Below are positions 49,797 through 57,953 of a stretch of 64,000 nt of DNA, one piece after another (within the stretch, counting starts at the first letter, position 1; every line of letters starts with the position of its first letter). The stretch lies in assembly GCA_035295125.1 (NCBI GenBank), contig DATGJP010000091.1, forward strand, positions 62,001-126,000. Direction: 5' to 3'. A program made the translations under genes and the position numbers. The notes under the pieces are model-generated. The model made no database searches and was not told the DNA's origin. It saw only the letters and a program-made list of their open reading frames with translations. This DNA is from JAICMB01 sp035295125. Its GTDB lineage: Bacteria > Acidobacteriota > Terriglobia > Bryobacterales > Bryobacteraceae.

Positions 49797-51523
49797 TGTT
49801 TTCGGATGGACTGCAGTAATTGGTCGCAGGGGAGCGTGTTGAGGACGTCGGCTGCTTCAAGCCAGCCGCGGCGCGCCGTGATGACGCCATAGGGCATATT
49901 GAAGCCCAGAGTTCGGGTGTGATGCGCGTCGGTGGAGATGGCGAACTTCGCCCCCATGGCTTTGGCGGTTCGGACGAGCGAGCCGCTGAGATCGAGACGC
50001 TCGGGACTGCCGTTAATTTCGAGACGGACGTTGTTGCGAACCGCCTGCATCACTACTTTTTCAAAATCGAAAGGATACGGCTCGCGCGCCAGAGTCATGC
50101 GTCCGGTGGGATGGCCAAGCAGATGGAGGTTGGGCGATTCGAGAGCCCGCAGAAGACGGTCGGTCATTTCGGCAGCTTCCAGGTTCATGAAGCTGTGCAC
50201 GCTGCCGACGACCATGTCGAGCTCCGCAAGCGCATCTTCGGCCAGGTCCATGGTGCCGTCGCGGCGGATGTCGCATTCAATGCCTGAGAGGATACGTATG
50301 CCGAGGCCGTTGTTGTTCAACTCGCGAACGCGCTTTGCGAAGGCGACCGCGCGCGCTTCGTCCAGGCCGTTCGCCATAGCGATAGCTTTCGAATGGTCGG
50401 TGATGGCGATATATTCGTAGCCGAGCTCGCGGGCGGCGGCGGCCATTTCTTCGAGCGTGGCGCGGCCGTCGGTCTCGGTGGTGTGCATGTGCAGGTCGCC
50501 GCGGATGTTTGAGAGCTGAATCAGCGAGGGCAGTCGATGCTCGACGGCCGCTTCAATTTCGCCGCAGTTCTCGCGCAGCTCCGGCGGAATCCACTGCATG
50601 CCGAGCTGGCCGTAGACCTCCTCCTCGCTCTCGCCGGCGACGCGCTCGTTGCCTTCGAGGCGAAACAGGCCATACTCGTTCAACGTCAGGCCAAGTTTCA
50701 GGGCGCGCGTTCGGAGGTTAACGTTGTGCTCTTTGCTTCCGGTGAAATACTGCATGGCCGCGCCGTAGCTTTCGTGCGGCAGCGCGCGGAGGTCCACCTG
50801 AATGCCCTCCAGGCCATAGCGGATACTGGCCTTGTTGGCTCCTTTGCCCAGAATTTCGTGTACGCGAGGATGCACGACAAAGCGCTCCAAGGCGGCCGGC
50901 GCGCCGTTCCCGGTGACGAGCAGATCGAGATCGCCGATGGTTTCCTTTCCGCGCCGCAGGCTGCCCGCCGCGGTGATCTTCTCGATGCCTTCCCCTTGGG
51001 CCAGGTATTCGATCAGCTCGTCGGCAACGCGGTGTCCGTAGTTCAGGCGGTAGCGGCCGGCGCTCTGGCGGAACTGCGCGATCGATCGCAGCACCTTCTC
51101 TTCGAGCTTGGCGCCCATGCGAGGCAACTCGCGCAATTTCTGCTCGCGGCAGATGCGTTCCAGGTCATCAATGGTCGCGACCTGGTAATGCTCGAACAGC
51201 AGGGCGATACTTTTCGGGCCGAGTCCCTGGATTTTTAGGAGGTCCAGCGCCGATGCCGGAAACTTGGTCAGAAGCTGATCACGCTGCTGGAAGGACCCAT
51301 GCTCGGCTATTTCTTTGAGCGCTGCGGCGATTCCCTTCCCAACCCCGGGAACATCGGTTACTTTGCGCTCGGGATTCTTGAGGATATCCCAGATGCGCTC
51401 GGGATACGTTTCGATGGTGGAAGCAGCGTTGCGATAGCTCCGTATCCGAAAGCCGTCGTCGGCCGCAATCTCCATCAGGTCGGCGGTTTCGGACAGGAGC
51501 CTTGCAATCTCACGATTTTCCAT
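49793..51523 (-). CDS. polX: DNA polymerase X with PHP domain
   Basis: A 576-residue protein with the bacterial PolX layout. Residues about 1-130 are helix-hairpin-helix DNA-binding repeats (VTDVPGVGKGIAAAL, KIQGLGPKSIALL). About 150-320 is the nucleotidyltransferase palm (AAGSLRRGKETIGDLDLLV with the paired Asp residues, and IQVDLRALP with the third). About 335-570 is the PHP domain with the metal-binding motif DLHMHTTETDG, AITDHSK, GIECDI and STDAHH. PolX fills gaps in base excision repair, and the PHP part gives 3'-5' exonuclease and AP-endonuclease activity. It overlaps the CDF gene start region by 14 bases and the Nudix start by four. Confidence 0.95.
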   Translation of the reverse strand: MENREIARLLSETADLMEIAADDGFRIRSYRNAASTIETYPERIWDILKNPERKVTDVPGVGKGIAAALKEIAEHGSFQQRDQLLTKFPASALDLLKIQGLGPKSIALLFEHYQVATIDDLERICREQKLRELPRMGAKLEEKVLRSIAQFRQSAGRYRLNYGHRVADELIEYLAQGEGIEKITAAGSLRRGKETIGDLDLLVTGNGAPAALERFVVHPRVHEILGKGANKASIRYGLEGIQVDLRALPHESYGAAMQYFTGSKEHNVNLRTRALKLGLTLNEYGLFRLEGNERVAGESEEEVYGQLGMQWIPPELRENCGEIEAAVEHRLPSLIQLSNIRGDLHMHTTETDGRATLEEMAAAARELGYEYIAITDHSKAIAMANGLDEARAVAFAKRVRELNNNGLGIRILSGIECDIRRDGTMDLAEDALAELDMVVGSVHSFMNLEAAEMTDRLLRALESPNLHLLGHPTGRMTLAREPYPFDFEKVVMQAVRNNVRLEINGSPERLDLSGSLVRTAKAMGAKFAISTDAHHTRTLGFNMPYGVITARRGWLEAADVLNTLPCDQLLQSIRKQ

Positions 51524-52418
51524 GCTGCCTGTCTGCGATTGTAGCGAGCATGTGCGGCTCGACGTGTACGAGAACGTCGGCCACCCACGGGAGCTTTTCC
51601 TTGATCTTGAACCTCACGTCGGTGGCGATTTCGTGCGATGACAGGACGGACATGGCCGGGTCGACTTCGAGGTGCAGGTCGACATGATATTGCAGTCCAG
51701 TCTTGCGCGCGAAGCATTTTTCGATGCCCAGGGCTCCGGGTACAGTAAGGGCGACAGCGCGAATCTGCTGCATGCGGCTCTGGTCCGGCATAGTGTCCAT
51801 GAGCTGGAACGTCGTGTCGCGCACGATTCGTAAGGCGAGCACGACGATAACGATGCCGACGCCGAATCCGCCCCAGTCGTCGGCGGAGCGGAACGTGGCA
51901 GGGTTCAGGACGGCAAGCCCCACCCCCAGGAGCGCCACCGTGCCGGAGAGCGTGTCCATGGCGTCGTTCCAGGCGTCCGCGATGAGACCGGAGCTCTCGA
52001 GCCTGCGTCCGAAGTGGCGCTTGCTGATGAACATGATGGTCTTGACGACGATGGATGCGGCCAGCGGCCAGACGGCGAAAAACTGCGGAGGTGTATCGGT
52101 TTGTGCGGCACGCCGGAGGGATTCGGCGGAGATCAACACGCCCATCGCCGCAAGGAACATGCCCACGCCGAGGCCTGAGATGGTTTCGAGCCGGCCATGG
52201 CCGTAGGGATGTTCAGCGTCCGGCGGTTTCGACGCCATGATCAGGCCGAAGAGGACGAGTCCGGAAGCAAGAATATCGCCGGCCGATTCAATGCCGTCGG
52301 AAACCGCTGCCGTCGAATTCGCTTTGAGTCCGACCGTAATCTTGGCCGCCGCCAGCGCCGCGCTGACAAACATGCTTGTAAGGGCAACGCGGCGTCCAAT
52401 GCGGACGGACGCGGTCAT
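51510..52418 (-). CDS. Cation diffusion facilitator (CDF) metal transporter
   Basis: A 302-residue protein with about six helices. Metal-binding residues appear in helix 2 (STAAVSDGIESAGDILASG), the cytoplasmic loop (HPYGHGRLETISGLG), and helix 5 (ADAWNDAMDTLSG), followed by the C-terminal ZT-dimer domain (about 210-300, LGIEKCFARKTGLQYHVDLHLEVDP). It exports Zn, Co, Fe or Mn in exchange for protons; the metal cannot be assigned from sequence alone. The ATG at 52418 overlaps the YjbR-like gene by four bases, so the operon 52747-49254 (YjbR-like, CDF, polX, Nudix) is tightly packed. Confidence 0.93.
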   Translation of the reverse strand: MTASVRIGRRVALTSMFVSAALAAAKITVGLKANSTAAVSDGIESAGDILASGLVLFGLIMASKPPDAEHPYGHGRLETISGLGVGMFLAAMGVLISAESLRRAAQTDTPPQFFAVWPLAASIVVKTIMFISKRHFGRRLESSGLIADAWNDAMDTLSGTVALLGVGLAVLNPATFRSADDWGGFGVGIVIVVLALRIVRDTTFQLMDTMPDQSRMQQIRAVALTVPGALGIEKCFARKTGLQYHVDLHLEVDPAMSVLSSHEIATDVRFKIKEKLPWVADVLVHVEPHMLATIADRQHGKS

Positions 52419-52747
52419 TTTTTCTTTCCGGTGACGAGCTGGTGGCTGCCGCGAGCCAACTCTGCAATCTCTTTCCAGTCCAGTTTGCCATTCACACGCA
52501 GCGAGACCCAGCCGTGCTGGCCCACATAGGGCGTCTTGAAGAACCGCGGGTCCTCGAGAAACACGGGCTGCATTGATTTGCCGACCTTGAAGCTCATCGA
52601 CAATTCGCCTTTGTATCTCTCCAGCACGGCGAACGTCTTCATCTTCCCGGCTTGAAACGTGGGGTGTCCGAACGTAACCGTTTCGCTCGCTCCCGGCAGA
52701 GCTAGGCAGATCTCGCGCAGCTTAGTCAGGATCTTCTGCTCATCCAT
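52415..52747 (-). CDS. MmcQ/YjbR-family protein
   Basis: A 110-residue protein starting at the ATG at 52747 (MDEQKILTKLREICLALPGASETVTFGHPTFQAG). A TTG three codons earlier is less likely. The mid-region KMKTFAVLERYKGELSMSFKV and late FFKTPYVGQHGWVSLRVNGKLDWKEIAELARGSHQLV are typical of the YjbR fold, a double-wing DNA-binding-like domain whose function is not known. It leads a compact minus-strand operon. Confidence 0.88.
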   Translation of the reverse strand: MDEQKILTKLREICLALPGASETVTFGHPTFQAGKMKTFAVLERYKGELSMSFKVGKSMQPVFLEDPRFFKTPYVGQHGWVSLRVNGKLDWKEIAELARGSHQLVTGKKK

Positions 52748-52874
52748 ACCGATCAATTACAAGCTTACTTTATGGCAACTCCTCTCGTTGAGATGCAAGG
52801 TCCCGATGATTAAGCGAAGGGCCGCCGGATTTTTGCGATTCGGGCGCTTAGGCAAACTTCGGGCGAGGCTATTC

Positions 52875-53468
52875 TCAAAGCTCGAGTAGGTAGCCCTTCT
52901 TTCCTACATTAACACCGTGCGAGCGGCCGAGCTGATCGGCGCGTCCAGCAGCCTCGTGGATGTGGCCGCAGAAGAAGTGGAGGGGTTGCTCGCGCTCGAT
53001 GAAGTCGCGAACCGCGGTGCTGCCGAAATGCATGCCTCGGGCGGCTTCGTCGAGTTGGGTGTTGTGGGGCGGACAGTGGCAGACCAGGATGAGTGGGGAT
53101 TTTCCGCTGAAATGAGTGAGGCGTTGGGCGAGTTCTTCTTCCGTATATTCGCCAGGCGTGTTGAAGGGGGTCGGGTTGGAATATCCCAATCCGGCAATGG
53201 TGTGGCTGTTTGCGGAGAGCGTCTGGCCGTGGAAGTTGTGGAGGCCGTACTGCTCACAGAGCCCGGCGATGTCGGACTCCGACTCGTGGTTGCCTGGGAT
53301 GACGTACATGCGACCAGCCCGCTGCTTGAGGACAGGACCAACTTTCTCGAAGCCGCGTGCCCAGTTCACCAGGTCCCCGGCGGCGAAGTAGTAGTCGGCT
53401 TCGGTGTCGAGAAGTTTTTCGAGGGCGGTGAGGTCGCCGTGGATGTCGGAGAAGATGAGGAGCTTCAT
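52875..53468 (-). CDS. Calcineurin-like metallophosphoesterase (YfcE-type)
   Basis: A 197-residue cytosolic phosphoesterase with the complete metal-binding set: D-x-H (FSDIHGD), GD (AAGDLVNW), GNHE (IPGNHESESD), the late H of LVCHCPPHN and GH-x-H (FCGHIHEAAG). Members hydrolyse phosphodiesters or phosphomonoesters with Mn or Fe; the substrate is unknown. It starts at the ATG at 53468 and lies upstream of, but 127 bases away from, the YjbR-like operon, which is on the same strand. Confidence 0.92.
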   Translation of the reverse strand: MKLLIFSDIHGDLTALEKLLDTEADYYFAAGDLVNWARGFEKVGPVLKQRAGRMYVIPGNHESESDIAGLCEQYGLHNFHGQTLSANSHTIAGLGYSNPTPFNTPGEYTEEELAQRLTHFSGKSPLILVCHCPPHNTQLDEAARGMHFGSTAVRDFIEREQPLHFFCGHIHEAAGRADQLGRSHGVNVGKKGYLLEL

Positions 53469-53826
53469 CTTTTAGAAGTAGAGCAGGTTGGGGCGCGGAG
53501 TTTCAAGGGTGACGAAAATGGCAATGTTTTGTTGGAGCATTGCGGTAAGGATTGAGCCGGAAGGCTGGAGCCAGTCTGTTTGGAGTGCAGCGAAAAAACT
53601 CTGCTTGAGGGAAGAGGTTACAATTTCGAATGGGGCATGATCACGCCGCGATCAATCAGCGCTACGGTGCCCGGTTGTCCGGTTGCATCCGGCCGGATCA
53701 TGCGCCAGGCGGGCCGAGATATCACTGGACGTCAACGCTTCGGCAAAGCGTAGGTTGTCTGAATCTTGCCTTTCCAGAATAAAACAGAACTTGAGAAGTT
53801 ATTCGCGCGCTCTCAACTATAGACTC
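53469..53826. other. Divergent intergenic region, no gene recognised
   Basis: About 358 bases between the phosphoesterase and the phosphatase-like gene. The phosphatase frame extends left to a TTG at 53683, but those 48 residues are basic and lack any match to the family, and the signal peptide begins only at the GTG at 53827. No clear promoter, repeat or small RNA was seen. Confidence 0.5.
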
Positions 53827-55137
53827 GTGAGACCCTTTATTGGCCGGTGCATCACGCTGATTGCGTTAGGCGCACCGCTCGTGGCCGCTCAAAGCCCAGA
53901 TAACACGACACTCAAACAAGTCATCATCTTCGGCCGTCATGCCGCACGCACCCCCGTTGCCACCCCCGCGGAGCTAGATAGTTTCTCGGCGTTTCCGTTT
54001 CCTGCATTCTCAATTTCGGGGCAGTCGGTGATTACGCCGAACGGGAAAACGAATGAAACGCTTCTCGGCAACTATTTTCGCCAGTGGCTGACACAGGAAA
54101 AACTGTTAACCGGCAACGACAGCTCCGACGCTGCTTATGTTTATGTGCGGGCCAATAATGCCCCGCTGATCGTGGATACTGCCCAGGCTTTCGTCGCGGG
54201 CCTGCTCCCCGCTGCACCGCCGGCAGTCAACACGGTTTCCGTCCCCGACTCGCTGTTCAACCCCATCGACGCGGGTGTGGCGACGCTGGATGGAAAGATG
54301 GCGGTCGCCGCCGTCAATGGACGTCTGGGGGGCAATCCGCAGTCACTGGCCACGGCCTATGCCGCGGAGTATGCGCTGGTGCGTTCGGTCTTGTTCAACT
54401 ATGCGGCCGGCACCACGCCTCCACCCGCCGCGCCGGAAGGCAAGATCGACATCACCGCCCTTCCAATCACGATGACGCCCGGCAATTCGACCGAGCCCGT
54501 CAATTCGGGTGGTCTCGGCCCCTTTTACATGGCCATCGACCCGTTCTTGATGGAATACGCCGACGGCATGCCCGCCTCGCAGGTCGGTTGGGGCAAGCTA
54601 AACGCCGCCGGTATCAGCCAGATTTACCGCGTTTACGACTCTTTGCTGGATCTCGAATTTCGCACCCCGTATCTGGCCAAAGTGCAGAGCTCCAATCTGG
54701 GTTCGCACATCGTTCGGACGATGATCCAGGCAGCTACGGGCAGCGCTATGAGCGGTGCGCTGGGAACTCCTTCGGACAAGATCGTCACTATTATCGGCGC
54801 CAACACCAATATCGCCGGACTTGCCGGGCTGTTCCATCTCGATTGGCTGGTTCCGGGTGACCAGCCCGATGTCGCTGCCCTCGGCGGGGCCATCGTCTTC
54901 GAGCTCCGCCAGTCTCAGAGGACCGGCGAATTCATCGTCCGCGTCGCCTATATCACCCAAACCATGGATCAGCTTCGCAGCCGCACTCCCTTGACGCTCG
55001 ATGCCGGCCCGGCCAATATCCCCGTGTTCATCCCCGGGTGCAGCGTCGACAATACAACATTCGACTGTCCTTTAAGCGGCTTTGTCCGGATGACGAGGCA
55101 GGCGATCGAGCCGAGGTACGCTGATCTCACCAACTGA
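53827..55137 (+). CDS. Secreted histidine-acid-phosphatase-like protein lacking the catalytic HD
   Basis: From the GTG at 53827 this is a 436-residue exported protein (signal VRPFIGRCITLIALGAPLVAAQ, read as Met at position 1). The phosphatase motif IIFGRHAARTP (nucleophile H38) matches RHGxRxP of histidine acid phosphatases and phytases. The second motif, normally HD-T-N (E. coli AppA GHDTNLANL), reads GANTNIAGL at residues 324-332: the His and the proton-donor Asp are Ala and Asn. LDWLVPGDQP and GGAIVFELRQ after it keep the family pattern, so the alignment is firm. Loss of the acid would slow or abolish normal phosphomonoester hydrolysis. It could be a binding protein, an inactive relative or an enzyme using another acid. 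It stands alone. Confidence 0.75.
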   Translation: MRPFIGRCITLIALGAPLVAAQSPDNTTLKQVIIFGRHAARTPVATPAELDSFSAFPFPAFSISGQSVITPNGKTNETLLGNYFRQWLTQEKLLTGNDSSDAAYVYVRANNAPLIVDTAQAFVAGLLPAAPPAVNTVSVPDSLFNPIDAGVATLDGKMAVAAVNGRLGGNPQSLATAYAAEYALVRSVLFNYAAGTTPPPAAPEGKIDITALPITMTPGNSTEPVNSGGLGPFYMAIDPFLMEYADGMPASQVGWGKLNAAGISQIYRVYDSLLDLEFRTPYLAKVQSSNLGSHIVRTMIQAATGSAMSGALGTPSDKIVTIIGANTNIAGLAGLFHLDWLVPGDQPDVAALGGAIVFELRQSQRTGEFIVRVAYITQTMDQLRSRTPLTLDAGPANIPVFIPGCSVDNTTFDCPLSGFVRMTRQAIEPRYADLTN

Positions 55138-55307
55138 CGTCCGGCGATGCTTCTTGCGCACGCTGGTTGGATAGCGGGACTGCCAGTCCCGCGCCGGCTG
55201 CCAGCCTGCATTACGTCAAAGGAGCAGCCAGACCCGTTTAAGGGACAAGCACCCTGAGAAGAAGATCCAGATCAACGTGAGGTCCCGGCCGAATTGACGG
55301 CGGAGCA

Positions 55308-55490
55308 CGTCGCACTAAAATACACGCTGTTGTGATGCTGGACGCCGACGTTGTGGCGGTGAGTCCGAGCAGCGTCTGGCGGGCGCTGGGGCAAGCAGGA
55401 CTTCGCCCGACCACCCTCAATCGAACGGAAAAATCGAACGTTGGCACAAATCGCTAAAGCGAAAGTGCATCCGTCCGGGAACGCCGGGCG
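55308..55490 (+). pseudogene. Transposase remnant (IS3-like DDE transposase)
   Basis: Two pieces survive in different frames. Piece one (about 55308-55410) reads VVMLDADVVAVSPSSVWRALG, like the N-terminal region of IS3-type transposases. Piece two (55424-55490) reads NGKIERWHKSLKRKCIRPG, like their C-terminal 'GKIERWHK.LK.ECIRPG' segment. The central DDE core is missing, so the gene is dead. No terminal inverted repeats were found. Confidence 0.7.
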
Positions 55491-55627
55491 TTAGCCAGAG
55501 ATCCATGCCGGGAGGGGTCTGCGATGATTCGCGACTTGGGCGGCGAGACAATACAACCGGGGCCCCCGATGATAGAGTGAATCTCAATGGTTCGGTGTCC
55601 ATCTTGCTTCGCCGAGATTCCAGATCG

Positions 55628-56096
55628 ATGCCGTCTCCGTCCGCTTTGTTTGCCTCGAGCTCCTTCGACGAAGGCCGATTCCCTCTCGGTACGGTGCTCG
55701 CCGGGCGCTACCGCATTGTCGGGCTCATCGGCCAAGGCGGCATGGGTGAGGTGTACCGCGCCAACGAGATGAAGCTGGGCCAGCCGGTTGCGCTGAAATT
55801 TCTGCCAGCGGACACCGCGAATAACAAAGAACTGCTGGCCCGTTTCCATACCGAAGCACGCATCGCACGACAAGTATCGCACCCCAATGTCTGCCGCGTT
55901 TACGATATCGGCGAAGTAGATGGATCCACATTCCTGTCGATGGAGTATGTGGATGGCGAGGATCTACTCTCCTTGCTGCGCCGCATCGGACGGCTGCCGT
56001 CAGATAGCGGTCACCCTCGCCCTGACCGCGTACGCCTTCCACACTGCCGTGGCGGGTCGTCCGGTATTCAAAGCGGGCTTCCTTGAAGCGGACTGA
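55628..56096 (+). pseudogene. Ser/Thr protein kinase remnant with internal deletion
   Basis: The ATG at 55628 begins a good Hanks-kinase N-lobe: LAGRYRIVGLIGQGGMGEVYRA, VALKFLP with the ATP-binding Lys, HPNVCRVYDIGEV and SMEYVDGEDLLSLLRR. After LPSDS the frame runs into unrelated sequence. In the +1 frame from about 55990 one can read IAVTLALTAYAFHTAVAG and then RPVFKAGFLEAD before the TGA at 56094. This hydrophobic tail resembles the end of membrane kinases. I infer a deletion that joined the first 120 residues to the tail of the same or a related kinase, out of frame. HRDLKPxN and DFG are absent. Confidence 0.75.
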
Positions 56097-56496
56097 CGAG
56101 AGACACTATAGTGCTTCGTGCCAATTGAGGAGTTCAAAATTCTGCCTCCCGTTTCGGGAGAATCGTTGTCCTCGATGGGATCGAGGATTCGCCTTACGTG
56201 CGATAGCTCAAACGTACCCTTGACACAGAATACAGATCGGTTACGATGTACTTGGAATCAGCAATAAGCAAGGTTCCAACCGCAGACGGGAGGTTTCTTA
56301 TAGAGCCCTTCACGAGTGAGGGGCGAGAATTCCCGCTCTCGGAACAGCTTGTGAGAGAACCGGCGCGGGCCTGAATATAAGCGCTTGAAAAGCGCAGCGC
56401 GTAATGCGCACCACGAAGCCCGACAGGCGGTTCTTGAGTTCTCGAGAGTTTGGAATCCTCGCCCCTTCGCCTTTTTAAAGCTAAAATCATGGACAA
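56097..56496. other. Non-coding remainder of the decayed region
   Basis: About 400 bases without a convincing gene. A 43-codon plus-strand frame starts at the ATG at 56246 (MYLESAISKVPTADGRFLIE) and ends near 56374; it may be a scrap of a WD40-like kinase tail, but that is too weak to call. The minus-strand frame at 56194-56568 is an antisense artefact reaching into the next gene. The section joins the transposase and kinase remnants as one decayed zone. Confidence 0.5.
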
Positions 56497-56505
56497 GTGG
56501 CCCTT

Positions 56506-57951
56506 ATGGCCCTCGCCATGACCTGGTTTAGCTCCGATAGCTACTGGCTGACGAGATTCGCCTTCCAACGAGGCCTTGCCCTCATCTTCCTAGTCGCGTT
56601 TCTCAACGCACTCAACGAGTTCAAACCCCTCCTCGGAGAACGCGGCATCCTTCCTGTACCGCTGTTCCTCAAGGGAACCTCCTTCGGCTCTTCTCCAAGC
56701 CTCTTCTTCTTCGCACACACCGACGCAGTTTTCACGATTGCCGCGTGGCTGGGCATCGTTGCCTCGGCCGCCGCCCTGGCCGGCATTTCGGAACGGTACA
56801 CGTGGCTGTCGATGACGGTGTGGGCGCTGATGTGGGTGCTATACATCTCGTTCGTGAACGTCGGGCAGATCTGGTACGCGTTTGGTTGGGAGTCGATCCT
56901 GCTCGAAGCGGGCTTTTTCGCCATCTTTCTCGGTAGCGCGTCAACTGCGCCGCAAACCATCACGCTGTGGCTGCTGAGCTGGCTCGAATTCCGGATCATG
57001 TTCGGCGCCGGGCTCATTAAAATGCGCGGCGATGAGTGCTGGCGCAATCTGACGTGTCTCGACTACCATTACGAGACGCAGCCGATGCCCAACCCTCTGA
57101 GCTGGTTCTTCCATTGGGCGCCGCATTGGACGCACCAGGGTGGCGTGCTGTTCAATCACTTCGCGGAGCTGATTGTTCCGTTTGGCTACTTCCTGCCGCA
57201 GCCGGTAGCGTCGATTGCGGGCGCGATCACGATCATCTTTCAAGGGTTGATTTTCGCCAGCGGGAACCTGTCCTGGCTAAATGCGTTGACCATGGTGCTC
57301 GCAATCCCGATGATTGATGGGAAGTACCTCGCGCACATTCTGCCCCTGCACGTGCCGGAATTGCACGCGGCTTCCGTGCCTTTGCGTGTCGCGACCGGGG
57401 CGTTGGCGGTACTCATCGCGATTCTGAGCGTTCGCACGGTGCTAAATCTGATTTCACCGGAACAGATTATGAACGCCTCGTTCAACCCGTATCACCTGGC
57501 TGGAACCTATGGGGCGTTCGGGTCGATCACACGCCCGCGATACGAGGTGATCGTAGAGGGGACCGACGAAGCCGTCATTACGCAATCGACCAAGTGGAAA
57601 GAGTACGGATTTCGGGGCAAGCCGGGCGATACCGGACGAATGCCGCCACAGATTGCGCCGTACCATTTGCGCCTGGACTGGCTGATGTGGTTCGCGGCGC
57701 TCTCGGATTCGTACGAGAACCCGTGGTTTCAGGGTTTCCTTGAAAAGCTCCTCGAAGGCGATCGCGCGGTGCTCGGACTGCTGGCCGTAAACCCATTCGG
57801 GTCGACACCCCCGCGATTCGTGCGGGCAGACTTATACGAATATCACTTCACGACGCCGGCGGAGCGCGCCAAGACTGGACAGTGGTGGAAACGCGAGTTC
57901 GTGCGGATGTATTTTCCGCCGGTGTCGCGAGCGCAGTTTGAGGGACGCTGA
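56506..57951 (+). CDS. Lipase maturation factor family membrane protein
   Basis: An integral membrane protein of about 481 residues with six to eight helices in the first 330 residues. Landmarks of the LMF1-like family: FQRGLALIFLVAFLNALNEFKPLLGERGILPV, WLLSWLEFRIMFGAGLIKMRGDECWRNLTCLDYHYETQPMPNPLSW, and a soluble C-terminal beta-rich domain with YEVIVEGTDE, WKEYGFRGKPGD and RLDWLMWFAAL. In animals LMF1 aids folding of lipases in the ER; the role of bacterial homologues is unknown. GTG at 56497 and ATGs at 56506 and 56518 are alternative starts; none has a strong ribosome site. The FAD oxidoreductase gene begins two bases after its stop. Confidence 0.88.
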   Translation: MALAMTWFSSDSYWLTRFAFQRGLALIFLVAFLNALNEFKPLLGERGILPVPLFLKGTSFGSSPSLFFFAHTDAVFTIAAWLGIVASAAALAGISERYTWLSMTVWALMWVLYISFVNVGQIWYAFGWESILLEAGFFAIFLGSASTAPQTITLWLLSWLEFRIMFGAGLIKMRGDECWRNLTCLDYHYETQPMPNPLSWFFHWAPHWTHQGGVLFNHFAELIVPFGYFLPQPVASIAGAITIIFQGLIFASGNLSWLNALTMVLAIPMIDGKYLAHILPLHVPELHAASVPLRVATGALAVLIAILSVRTVLNLISPEQIMNASFNPYHLAGTYGAFGSITRPRYEVIVEGTDEAVITQSTKWKEYGFRGKPGDTGRMPPQIAPYHLRLDWLMWFAALSDSYENPWFQGFLEKLLEGDRAVLGLLAVNPFGSTPPRFVRADLYEYHFTTPAERAKTGQWWKREFVRMYFPPVSRAQFEGR

Positions 57952-57953
57952 GA

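Noticed and set aside
53683..53826. 48-residue N-terminal extension of the phosphatase-like gene
   Set aside because: It would bury the signal peptide; no ribosome site at the TTG.
55138..56496. Intact insertion sequence
   Set aside because: The transposase core is missing and no terminal inverted repeats or target duplications were found.
56194..56568. 124-codon minus-strand frame
   Set aside because: Overlaps the start of the LMF-like gene antisense and has no domain or ribosome site.
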